64,000 nt of DNA. Origin: Cochliopodium minus. Lineage: Eukaryota; Discosea; Himatismenida; Cochliopodiidae. This document shows positions 33,955 through 45,101 of this stretch, piece after piece (the stretch's first letter is position 1; every line of letters begins with the position of its first letter). The DNA lies in contig JAMYWO010000117.1 in NCBI GenBank assembly GCA_024220525.1, positions 17,501-81,500 of the forward strand, in the 5' to 3' direction. Made by a program: the position numbers and the translations under genes. The notes beneath the pieces were generated by a model. It searched no databases and was not told where the DNA came from. It worked only from the letters and a program-made list of their open reading frames with translations.

Positions 33955-34896
33955 ATGATTATTGGTTTGACTTTAGCGATTATTGTTTTAGTTACATTGT
34001 TGATATTTTACTTTAAGAATCCATTTGCATTCAGAATAAAGGAGAAGATTATATTATCCAAAGATTACAAATCAGAAGTATTGAAACCAGGGATGGTAGT
34101 TCTAAGAGGGGTTATAAAAGAAGAAGATCAAATAAATTTATGTAAATTTGCAAAGAGATGTGGGAGTGGAAAGATGGGAACCAAAGATTCATTCTACCAA
34201 AGAAATATGTATAAAGGAAGAAAATTATTGAATTATGGAAGTAGAGGAAGAGTATATCATGCTATATCATATTTTTATGAATCAGATATCCTCATAGATT
34301 TATGCAAAAAGTAAAAAAAAAAAAAATATCCCAAGGAAAGCATCTATTATATTGATAAGAGATTTTGTATATTAAGTTTTTCAACATATCCCATCAAATA
34401 TAATTAATTTATACATCAAAAATCTTTGAAGAGAATTATAAAGATTTTATAGTTGAAATTTCATAAATTTTTCGAATATTAAAAAAAAAAAAGAGTAGTT
34501 CAATGTGCAAGAGAAGTGGACGATGACATGCCAGATATCAATCCAACACACATGATAATCCTGAGATACGAAGGAAAACAAGGGATACTGTGGCACAGAG
34601 ACAACGATCCAAACGACGGATACAACGAGAACCCAATAGTCTCCTTCTCACTAGGAAACTCATGCATCTTCACATACAGAGACAACGAAAACAAAAATGT
34701 GGATCTCTTTTTGGAGAGTGGTGATGTCCTATTGTTTGGAGGTCCTAGTCGTATGCTTGATCATTGTGTTCGTAAGATCAAGTTGGACACTGCTCCTGTT
34801 GCTTTGGGTTTGGAGGCTCAGATCAGATACAACTTTACTTTTAGAGAATCTCCCAATATGTTCGGGCATGAGAAAGACTTTCAAGTGCATTATTGA
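33955..34896 (+). CDS. AlkB-type 2-oxoglutarate/Fe(II) dioxygenase with N-terminal transmembrane anchor
   Basis: Two exons joined across an intron of about 190 bp. The first starts with a hydrophobic helix (IIGLTLAIIVLVTLLIFYF), then a basic segment. The second has the AlkB catalytic core: LWHRDNDPND (iron-binding HxD), IVSFSLGNSCIFTYR, SGDVLLFGGPSRMLDHCVRK (second iron His) and RYNFTFRES (the paired Arg that holds 2-oxoglutarate). AlkB homologues hydroxylate methyl groups on DNA, RNA or proteins. A membrane anchor is unusual. The exact junction phase near 34310/34496 is not fully resolved. It is divergent from the Ras array, with 80 bp between. Confidence 0.75.
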
Positions 34897-35066
34897 AGAG
34901 ATTTAAAAAATGAAAAAATCAAATCAAAAACTGTTAAAATAAATCAAAAAAAAAAACTAAATTAAATTTAAATTAAATTAAATGTAAAATTTTCTATTTT
35001 TATTTAATATTTTTTTTAAAATAATTTGATATTTTTTTAATCATTTTTTTTTTTTTTGGAGGTCTC

Positions 35067-36745
35067 TTAACAATTTTTGGGTAAACGTTGGTACAAAGGC
35101 CACTTTGATTCACATCTTTCGCACATGTTATTGTATCTAATTTTTCCAAAAGTACAAATTATTAGCAACTGTCAATAAAATTAAAACCAAAAAAAAAAAA
35201 ATAGTTTACGGTGCTACTGTATTCCAATCAGGAAATTGCATCCAAAATTGTCCCATAATTTGACAAAGCTAATTTTAAAAAATAATTGTAAAAATAAAAA
35301 AAATAAAATAAAAAAAAATAATTAAAATTTTTGTAGTAAAAAAATACTTGTGGATTTGGTGTTTGAGCCCCAGGACATCCTGATATCTTAGGAGAAGAAT
35401 CAAATATTTGAAGAGTATACAAATCTATTTCATATTTATTTTTTTTAATAAGAAATTTTAATTTCAAAAACTTTTTAAATAAACAAAAAAAAAAAAAAAG
35501 AAACCCTTAGGAGTAAACTCGGTTGCTTGGAATACAATGTCTCCAAAAACACCTGCTGATTTATAAACTTCCAAAACAAAAACGTCACAAACCATAGAAT
35601 ATCCACTATTTTAATTAATTAATTTAAAAAAAATTCAAAAAATTCAAAAAAAAATTAAAAAAAATTCAAAAAAATTTTACTCAGGATAGACCCAACTATC
35701 TTGTTCAGGTATGATGAGAGCTTCGATCAAGCTCATATTCTTTTTTTCTAGGAAATCAATGACGCAGTCCATATTTGAACAATTCAATCCCAATCTATTT
35801 AAAAAAAAAAAAATTAAGAAAAAATAAAAATAAAAAATAAAAATAAAAATAAAAAATAAAAAAATTGAATATAACAAACCTGAAATTTAAACCATCAATC
35901 CATATTGATTGCGCAGTAGCAGGTTTTAAAATGTCGAACAAAGAAAACCCAACAGTCAAAAATTCTAAAAAATTAAGAAAAAATAAGATTAAATCAATTT
36001 GATAATTTTAATAATTAAAAAGATTAAAAAATGAATTTTTTTACGTTCGGAGATTGGTGGAGGATAATTTCCATCTTTTCATAATTTCGAAAAAAAAAAA
36101 ATAAAAAAAAATTTTATAAACAAAATTTCTTTACCCAAAGTATCAATGAATCCATAAATAAAATTGTGAAACCTGTGATAAACAAAAATAAACAACAAAT
36201 TTGCATTAATTTTAAAATCAAAATAATCTAAAAATAAAAAAATTCACCAAAAAAAAAACAAATTAAAAAAATTTAAAAAAAATAATGAAATGATAAAAAT
36301 AATTAAAAAAATAAAAAAAATCGTGAAATGATAAAAATAATTAAAAAAATAAAAAAATCATGAGATGATAAAAATAATTAACAAAATTAAATAATAAAAA
36401 ATAAATCAAATAAAAACCAATTAGTCTAAAAATACAATATAATCAAAATTATAAATAAAAAAATAAAAAAATAATCAACAAAATAAAAAAATAATAAAAA
36501 AATTTAAAATAAAATTTTAAAAAATAAAATGAAAAAATAATTTATTACCCGTATGGAAGTCCTACTCTTGATTGAATGAAAGATTGTGCTTTAGCTTCAT
36601 TGTAAAGAGCTTGCAAGTCCTTTCTTAGGGGCATCAATGTGACAGAGTAACCTGCTTGGATGGCAAGGGACATCCACACTTGATAAGGATGGCAAACAAC
36701 TCCGTATGGTGCTTTTTTTAAAAAATTTATTTTAAATTATAAAAA

Positions 36746-36776
<31 letters not shown>

Positions 36777-37507
36777 TAAAAAATAAATGTAAAATAAATT
36801 TCAAAAAATAAAAATAAAAAATGTGATTAAAATAATTAAAATAAAAAAAAATAAAAAATGAAATAAGAGAAAATGATTTTAATAAAAATAGTGAGAATGG
36901 TATTTAATCAAAATAAAAAATAAAAATAAATTAATAAAAGAGTAAAATAAAAAATAAAAAAAATAAAAATTAAAATAATTAAAATAATTAAAATAAAAAA
37001 AATTTACGAGGCCAATAAGCAGGACTATTTTTCCCATTGGATTCACAAACGTGTAAAGTTCCGTTCAATCTAACTGCTATAGTGGAGTGGCCACTGTAAC
37101 TTCCAGTGCCATATTGGATCATTACTTCCGAACCATCAAATCTTTGTGTAGCTTTTGAAAATTTATATAAAAAAAATAAAAAAAATAATAAAAAATAATA
37201 AAAAATAATAAAAAAATAAAAAAATATGATTTAAATAATAAAAAAAAAATTATTTTACCTAAATAAGTTCCGCTTGGAATATCGTCTTCAGTTACGTTGA
37301 AATATCCGGCTGTTCTGTTTTGGTAGGTTATGTTCATGTGGTCTTGCAAAAACTCCAAGGAACCTTTCAGATCCCATGTTCCCTTAAATAAAACATCTAA
37401 AAAATAAAATAAAATAAATAAAAATATAAATAAAATAAAAAATAAAAAATAAAAAATAAAAAATAAAAAATGAAAAAATAAAAAATAAAAAATAAAAAAT
37501 AAAAAAT

Positions 37508-37538
<31 letters not shown>

Positions 37539-38555
37539 TGATTAAACAGAAATTAAATAAAAAAAAAATTACATGTGTCATAGATGTCTTCTAATGTCTT
37601 CACTATGTGCCCTTGGATCATAAATACGTTCATTCCATTTTCTATCAAGTCTAAAATCTCTTGTTGTTTGAGGCCAGACAATCTGATGGTATGTTTTCCT
37701 TTATAAAAAAAATCAAAAATAAAAAATAAAACTAAAAATAAAATAAAATAAAATGAAAAATAAAATGATTTAAAATAAAAAAAAGAATTAAATAAATGAA
37801 AAAGAAATAAAAATAAAAATGAAATTGAAATTACCTTCCAAAATGACTAATTTTAAATTTATTTTTGTTAATTCAATCTAAAATCTAATCAAATTTTTTT
37901 TTCTTTACTTGCTTTGACATAAAATGTTTCAAGATTTGCCAACAAGAATAGATCGTAACATGGAAGCAATCCATCGTGATCAGATGCCTCTAAATACAAT
38001 TCTGCATCGGTATCATTAGCATTCAGGAAGTTAAGGGAGGCTGTATATTTTCTGAAGCATTTCCCACTGAAGGATATTGTCTTGCTTGGTTGTACTGATG
38101 CTATGAATTCAGGGATGAATTGGAATGATCCATTCCCTGATGGTTTCAGATCTAATTGATGTGGCTTTTGGTTCGGAAATATCTCTATTTCTTTATCCTT
38201 TCTGCTCTTTATCAATTTCATTCTTTCTGAAGGAGAAATCTCATCATGAAGCTGCAAGGAATTAATTAATTTAGTTATACAATTCTTATAGTTGTTTATA
38301 TAATCATTCTCCGATAGAATTTAAGAATTATATTTCCATTAAATTGTTTGAAAATAAATATTTCTCTTTTTGACTCTCATGGTATTAAATTTGAATTAAG
38401 AATAATTTGTTGTTGCTTTTCGAGTGTTGTTATACCTGATTGTACATAGTAAAATAATTGTTTATTTTCACATCTTCATATACATGAGAAAATGGCTTAT
38501 ACGAAAGTGTATAGGAGATGAAAATCAAGAATAAAACGATCAATCCAAACTTCAT
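35067..38555 (-). CDS. Secreted protein of unknown family, possibly a permuted papain-like hydrolase
   Basis: Starts MKFGLIVLFLIFISYTLSY, a clear signal peptide. About a dozen exons follow over 3.5 kb, ending YNNMCERCESKWPLYQRLPKNC. Potential N-glycosylation sites (NRTA, NVTE, NGTL) and many Cys fit a secreted or lysosomal protein. A conserved-looking core reads GTGSYSGHSTIAVRLNGTL, then HVCESNGKNS, YGVVCHPYQVWM and GLPYGFHNFIYGFID. The GHS... and the later PYG(F/Y)HN elements resemble permuted NlpC/P60 or YiiX-like cysteine hydrolases, but I cannot assign catalytic residues with confidence. Introns are filled with A/T repeats. Confidence 0.6.
36230..37000. repeat. Low-complexity A/T-rich introns
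   Basis: Introns of the secreted-protein gene made largely of AAAAT, AATAA and related units (also 37390-37550). No other signal seen. Confidence 0.6.
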
Positions 38556-39100
38556 TTTTTTATTATTGTTCATTTATTTTTAAAATGAAAGAGAAAGGAA
38601 AATTCAATTAAAAATCAGCAAAATTCAAGCATAAATCATTTTTTTTCTCAATTGATGCAAATTTGAAAATTGAATTATTTGGCAATTTTAGAATTCTTAA
38701 AGCTATATTATTTTTCGCTGAGAGAGGATAATAATTTTTTTTTTTTTGTGGTTTGTTGAAACAATAAAAGTACTCAAATCGTACAAAATAGACATCCATT
38801 CTTTTCCTTTGATTGCTAAATCTATCCTTGAAGCAAAATTATTTCTTTAATAGAGTGTAATTAATTATAAAATATATTTTATTTAAAAAAAAAAGAAAAA
38901 ATAAAAAAAAAATCAAATCACTTTGTAATATGTAAAATTCTTCCACATAATTTTTCTACTTTAATAATTTATTAATTATATTTTCAATTGAACCATACTT
39001 TCTAAATTCTAAATTCTAAATTTTTCAATATTTTTTATGGTTTTGAAAAATAAAATTTATAAATTTTTTTTTTCTTTCTCTTTAGTATAATATATAAAAA
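38556..39100. other. Divergent intergenic region
   Basis: Lies between the starts of the secreted-protein gene (-) and the ABP34-like gene (+), so probably holds both promoters. A 63-codon reverse-strand open frame at 38608-38799 has no recognisable features and is not called. Confidence 0.4.
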
Positions 39101-39904
39101 ATGAATTATATCAAACCAAAAGGAGAAAAAGAACTCAGAGAAGCATTTAATGAACTTGTCAAAAAAGATATTGCAGATCAACAAGAATTTTTCTTGAAAA
39201 GTTTCATCTTTGCACTCGGGGATGATTGGAAAGAGGTGCCAAAACTTGCAGGTATTTTTCGTAAATACGTAAGTGAATGTGGAGAGGGAAGAGAAGATCT
39301 CAATGAAATCCAAGCCAGTGATTTCTTACAAAAAAATGGTATCACAAGAACTGCTATTCAAAGAAAGAATGAACTCAGTGATATTGATCTTGATCAAAAC
39401 AAGCGTATTGCATTTATTGAATATATGTTGCTCCATTTCAAGGTTATGATCCTCAAAGAATACTATAAACGTCTTGATAAAACCCCGCCAATGAAACTCG
39501 ACAATGAAACAAGTGCTGTAGGACTTGTAGGTGTTGGAGATCAACTCCTCGATGAACTCTTCACCTTGCCTATCGGACTTCCTCCTGAATTAGTTGAAGC
39601 AATTGAAAAATTCACTGAAACTGTCAGAACTAAAGAAAATCGTTTGAAAGATCTCAGAGAAAAGTCCAAACAAGGAGGTGTCAAGGGTATGACTGCTCAA
39701 AATGAAATTGTTCAAATGGAAAAAGAAGATAAAACTGATTTGAATCGTCTTGAACTTACCCTCAATGCAGCAAAGAAGAAAGCAGCAAAGAACACTGGTG
39801 AACAAGCACTCAATGAGAAAAAGAAACAAGAAGAAGAAGAGAAGAAACAAAAAGAACTTGAAAGTAAAAATAGACTTAAAGAAAAGGCTAAATTGTGGAA
39901 TTAA
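39101..39904 (+). CDS. abpB: ABP34-type calcium-regulated actin-bundling protein
   Basis: Single exon encoding 267 residues, with richer codon use than its neighbours, as expected of an abundant protein. It resembles the Dictyostelium 34-kDa actin bundler: the pattern AIQRKNELSDIDLDQNKRIAFIEY corresponds to the EF-hand region (RKQEL...VD.N.DGRVSFLEYL), and the later KSKQGGVKGMTAQNEIVQM corresponds to SKIPGVKGL.A.N.LAQ in that protein. The C-terminal third is a charged coiled coil. Only part of the EF loop keeps calcium ligands (DLDQNKRIAFIE has Asp, Asp, Asn and Glu). The family cross-links F-actin in filopodia and the cell cortex. Assignment is from remembered family sequence. Confidence 0.7.
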   Translation: MNYIKPKGEKELREAFNELVKKDIADQQEFFLKSFIFALGDDWKEVPKLAGIFRKYVSECGEGREDLNEIQASDFLQKNGITRTAIQRKNELSDIDLDQNKRIAFIEYMLLHFKVMILKEYYKRLDKTPPMKLDNETSAVGLVGVGDQLLDELFTLPIGLPPELVEAIEKFTETVRTKENRLKDLREKSKQGGVKGMTAQNEIVQMEKEDKTDLNRLELTLNAAKKKAAKNTGEQALNEKKKQEEEEKKQKELESKNRLKEKAKLWN

Positions 39905-40368
39905 ATAACAACAAAAAAAAAAAAATATATAGTATAAATAATGGTTCATATAAACAAAAAATAAATAAACTTACACAAAAATTATCTATCATTTACTTTG
40001 TATTCAAAAATATACTTTCATTTTAATTGAAAGAATATGAAAAAATAAAAATTTATAAAGAGAGATAAAAATATTGTTTTTTGACAAAAATAAAATCAAG
40101 ATCAAACAAAAAAATAAAAAAAATTTTCCAAATCACCAAAATTTATGAACAAAGAGTTATTGACCTCTAATTCTTCAATATCTTTTGATTTTTCACAAAA
40201 TGAAAGAAATTTAAAATGATTTGAATAATTGAAGATAACACTTAATTTCATTCAACAATTGATGAAACAAACAATATTTTTTAACTCTTTCAATTTTGAG
40301 ATGAGAATATATTGCGCTTAATTTTTCAAATTTTTATAAATAAAAAAAAAAACGGTTTATCAAAAAAG
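39905..40368. other. Intergenic, no gene seen
   Basis: AT-rich spacer of about 460 bp between the ABP34-like stop and the 4-nt first exon of the BRCT gene. No repeat or RNA signal noticed. Confidence 0.45.
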
Positions 40369-43300
40369 ATGGGTAAAGATTTTAAATTTGATTATAAAAT
40401 TTAGCAAAAGAATGATCTATTTTAGATAATCAAAGATTAGATCCAACATTGGATGTTGGAGATTTTGAAGATTTGGTAATATACAACAAAAATATTCATA
40501 ATGAACCTAAAATTCAATTTAAATCATAGTTCAATGACAAAATAGATGGATCATTATCACAAAGATTGGTAGATTTAGAAGATTTTGGATCTATAGATGA
40601 AAAAAAAAAAATTGATAAAGAAAATATCTCGCCAAATGAAGAAACAATAGAAAAAATCATAGAAAGGAAACTTTCAAGGTTTAAATTCATTCTTTTTCGA
40701 CATTATATTCAATTTTTATCCTTTTTAAAGTTTAAATTTGAATCAATTGGAAAAATTTCAAGAATCTACAGAAGAAGAATCAAGAAATATGGAAAGAGAA
40801 CAATCAAAATTGATTGAGATAGTTAATAACCAAGAAAAGAATGATAAAAAGGAACAAAACAAGGAGAAAGGAAAGATAATCAGTGAATATTCTTTATTGA
40901 GTATGAATACAAATGAAATCACTACTTTATCAGATGATAAAGAAGATATCATGAATCAATTAAAGGATAATGGTCATCAGAAAAAGAATAATGGGCAAAC
41001 AGAAGAAAATGAAGATGAAAATGAATTCAATCACACCAAGCTTCTTAATCAATCGATTGCCAATGATGATAGTGATGAAAGCAGCGATGTAGAAATATCG
41101 CAAAAGAAAACAGATACACCAAACAAAAAGAAAGAGAATGAGCCGAAGAAAGGGATAGAAAAGAAAGCGGAGAATAAAAAAGAAGAGGCCTTTCTTAAAT
41201 TTGCCAAACAAAGGAAAACACCAAGCCCTAGCAAAGAAAACAAATGGATAAAACCTGATAAGAGCGTAGATAAGAAAAAGAAGCAGAAGAAGAAACAAGT
41301 ATTGAAGAAATTGAATTTCGATCAAAGCGAATATTCAGAGAGTGATGATGATACTCAAACCAATTACGCAGAATTGATAGATAAAGGATTATATAAGAAG
41401 AAATCGAAGAAATTAGATATTGATTTTGGAGAATTGGAAAACATGTCCTCTCCTAAACAAAACTTCATACATGAACTTCTCGAGAAAAAATCCCAAACTA
41501 ATCAAGTTGAAAAAACTTCTAACAGAAGAAGAAAATCAAAGAGTTCATCTCCGAAACCAACCCAAAGACCCCCACAAAAACAATCTACAACCTCCACAAA
41601 GAATAGTCCATCTAAATCCAAACAGTTTAAAGATATCGAGAGGAAAGCAAAAAAATCGATATCTGCTTCCTCATCCAAAAAATCTTCACCCAAAAAGAAA
41701 GAAACAATAAGGAAATATGAGAAAAAAAAGAGTAAAAGAAAGGAAGAAAGTCAATCAAATGATGAATCTGGTGATGAAGATGAATCTGATGATAAATCTG
41801 ATGGTAGCAGCTCTCGTGAATTCGAGCAAAAAAAGAAATCAAGTAGGAGAAATCAGAGCAGAAGAAAAAGCAAAAATAAAAGTAGAAAGAGCAGAAGTAG
41901 AAGAAGGAGAAGGAATAGTGAAGAAAGTGAGGATTTAAGTGAAACTGAAAGTTCGGGAGAACCTAGTTATGCTAGCTCTAGTGAAGATGATCGAAAATCC
42001 ACAAAAAGAACATCTACTCCAAGGAAGAAAGTTTATTACAAAGAATCTAGTGATGGAAATAGTGATGATTCCTCTGATGATGTGAAGAAAAAGAAAAAGA
42101 AAATTCCCACTAAAAATTCAAAGAAGAAATCTCCAAGAAAGAAAGTGGAGAGCGACGAAAGTGAAAGTGAGAGTGAGGTTGTTCAGAAGAAAAAGTCTCC
42201 TGTAAAGAAGATCATCAGCAAGAAATCTATTGAAATATCCAAAAAGGGAGCTGCGAATAAAAAGGAAGTTGAATCCAAAAAGAAAACTGTTGAGGATGAA
42301 TCTTCCAAAAACATCAAAACAAAGGATACCTTTCTATCTAAATCACTCCAACAGAAAGATAAAGAAAGTAAAGAGATTAAAGAGGAGGATAAATCAGTTG
42401 AAGAAAGAAGAACAAAAAAAGATTCTCAACAAACTTCAAGAAAAAAAGATACATCAACTCAAAAGGATGTTGGAGAAAAAGTTGATGAGATTGAAAGAGT
42501 GGAAGAGATGCAGAACGAAAACAAAAATAAAGAGAAAGAATCTGTCAAAACAAGTACTGATTTACTGAAAGGAGACGATAAAATGATTAAAGAAAACAAG
42601 GATGATCTCGAAAATCCACCTACAAGGCCAATCGATGAAACCCTTACCCAGGAGATATTGGAGGGAAGTTTTGAGAATGATGACATTTTTTCCAAAAAGA
42701 AAATGGGATCCAAAGAAGATATCCTCCCTCAAATACCTAAGATTGATCAACCAAAAGAAATCACTGATAACACTATCACTCGTAGCTTATCTGAGATCGA
42801 ACTTACATCCAAGATAGATCCTACTCAAAGATCTACTCCAAAAGAAATTTCTCAGCAAGAAAAAAACAAGATTGAACCTAATGCACCTTCTAACAAAAGT
42901 GGGGATGAATCTGAGATCACTGAGATTTCAGAACAAAATCAAGCTTTATTGAACAAAAGTAAAGTCTTGCCTGTTGTTGATAATTCGGATCTTTTTGTGA
43001 AGCCGAAAATTAAGGAGAACACCAACAGAGCAAAGGAAATAAAGAGCATTCTCAAAAAACCTTCCACCAACAAAGAAGAGAAATCTGATCAAAAGAAGAT
43101 GAATGAAAAAGAAGAAACAATGAGGAATACTGTTGAAAAAATAGTCAAAAAAAAACACGTCGAAGATGTTGATAAAGATGAGGAGGATGATGAAGAACCT
43201 AATATTAATGAAAAAGATAGAGAAAGACAGAGATTGGAATTGGAAACTTTAAGATCTATTAGATCGCCAAAGAAATTAATAAAATTACCCAAATTAGGAG

Positions 43301-44832
43301 GTATTTTAAAAACCACCAAGTCCAGCGAAAGAGAAAGAATAAAACAGGACGAGAAAGAAAAAGAAAAAGATAAAGAAAGAATAGAAGTGTATGGGAAAGA
43401 AAAAGCAAAAGAAAGGGAGAAAGAGAAACACAAAGAAAAAGAAAAAGAAAGAGAAAGAGAAAGGGAAAGGGAAAGAGAAAAAGAAAAAGAAATACAGAGA
43501 ATAAAAATGGATGAAAAAGAAAAAGCCAAAGAAAGGGAGAAAGAGAAAGAGAAGAAGGAAAAAGCCAAAGAAAAAGAAAGAGAAAGAATAAAACAGGAGA
43601 AGGAAAAAGAAAAAGAAAGAGAAAGGATAAAACTGGATGAGAAAGAAAGAGAAAGAGAAAAGGAAAGAGAGGAAAATGAAAGAAAACTAGAAGAGAAAGA
43701 GAAAGAGAAAACAAAAGATTTGGAAACCCCCAAAAATAAAATCTATCGAAAGAAGTTGGAAGCAGATAGCGAAGAAGATGTGGAGAGATCTTATGATGAG
43801 AAAGAGGATTCCAAAGATGATGAAGATGATTCATCCATCGATATGAAGACCCAAAAGAGCAACAAGAGAAAGAGATCTCCCACTCCCAAAGGCAGCTCTG
43901 CGAAGAAAAGAGAAAAGCTGACAAAAGAAGAAGAAGATTCAAAAGTGAATCGAGAGAAAGAGAAAAAGTATGTGAGGGAACATCTCAACAGCAACAAAGC
44001 TATCATCAAGTATATCCCTGTCAAAAATGCAAAAAAAATCTTCAGCGGAATTACTTTTTTGTTGACGGGAATTTCCGACAAAGTCATCAAGAAGACCAAA
44101 GAAAATCTGATCGATCAGATCATTTGTATCATTGAAATCAACGGAGGGAAGATTATAGACAGCCTGGACAAAATTCCTACCTCTTTATCTTCTCACAAAA
44201 AAAATCTCCGCAAACAGTTTTCCAATCTCATCCTCATTTCTGACATTCCTCGCAGAACCATGAAGTTTTTGACTTGCATTGCTTCAGGTGTTCCTGTTGT
44301 AAAGTTCAAGTGGGTCTTTTTGTGTGACAAGGAGAAAAAACTTTTCTATTACGACAGTTTCTTGATCAGTTCTGTTTATTCCAAACTTTTAGGCGAGGAA
44401 ATTGAAGTTTCGAGTGAAAACAACAAAATTTTTCATAATTTAAGAGTGGAGTTGATTGGAGAGAGCAAGTTTATCGGTAAAAAAATTTTTTATTTATTAT
44501 TAATATTAAAAATTTTTAAAAAAGATGATTTAATTTCATTTTTAGTTTTTAATTCATTTTTAAAAAAAAAAGATGATTGGAAACACTTTTTTCGTGAAAC
44601 AGGTACTCTTTGCATTTCCAGATTGTTCACAGAAAGAGAAAAGACAATAGATTATATTGTTAGTCAAGAATGTGGCATCTGTCCTTCCAATAACATCATC
44701 AAGAGGGCTTCTTCTTTGGGCATCCCTCTTTTGAATGCTGATTGGGTCATCGAGTCTTGGATCTTTGGTAAGTTGATAAAGGATTTCAGGAAGTATCCTT
44801 CTTTACTTGCAGAAAGGGAGATAAAGTATTGA
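40369..44832 (+). CDS. 53BP1/Crb2-like protein with C-terminal tandem BRCT domains
   Basis: Exon 1 is ATGG (40369-40372). Spliced to the exon after 40431 it gives MDNQRLDPTLDVGDFEDL, and two more junctions lead into a long exon from 40732. The central 1,000 residues are extremely charged: Ser-Lys-Asp/Glu clusters and an EKEKER repeat at about 43340-43720. The C-terminus has paired BRCT domains like 53BP1: FSGITFLLTGIS, RRTMKFLTCIASGVPVVKFKWV, then VELIGESKFIG and IPLLNADWVIESWIFGKLI. 53BP1 relatives bind phosphorylated or methylated chromatin at DNA breaks. No Tudor domain is recognised. A candidate intron at 44477-44602 (126 nt) is in frame and stop-free. It stands beside Arp4, another chromatin gene. 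Confidence 0.75.
43340..43720 (+). repeat. GAAA-rich repeat encoding an EKER-type charged helix
   Basis: Imperfect GAAAAAGAAAGAGAA units within the BRCT gene. They encode Glu-Lys-Glu-Arg repeats expected to form a single long charged alpha helix. The mirrored reverse-strand frames (Ser/Phe/Leu-rich) are artefacts of this repeat. Confidence 0.75.
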
Positions 44833-45101
44833 AGTAAAAAAAAAGATTTATTTCTTTTTTTTTTTTGAAAATAAAAAGTTATTTTGTAAAAAGAAATTTT
44901 TTATTTTTTAAATTTATTTTCATAAAAAACTTAATCACAATTCAATCAAAGTCAGCAAAAATTTACATTTGAAGGAAAAATTTTTTCTCTTCTTTGTCTT
45001 TTTTTCTGTATCGTTTTAAAGTTTGCATTTCTTTGTTTTGCATAATTAGGAATTAGATTTTTTTGAAAAAATAAAAAAAAATTGTGATAAAATATTGATT
45101 C
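44833..45101. other. Intergenic spacer
   Basis: AT-rich; presumed 3' UTR of the BRCT gene and promoter of Arp4. Nothing else seen. Confidence 0.4.

Noticed and set aside
38608-38799. 63-residue reverse-strand frame between the secreted-protein and ABP34-like genes
   Set aside because: No motif, no splice context and likely promoter location.
43089-43942. Two long reverse-strand open frames (over 210 residues each), rich in Ser/Phe/Leu
   Set aside because: They mirror the GAAA-rich repeat of the BRCT gene on the opposite strand; composition is purely repeat-driven and there is no domain pattern.
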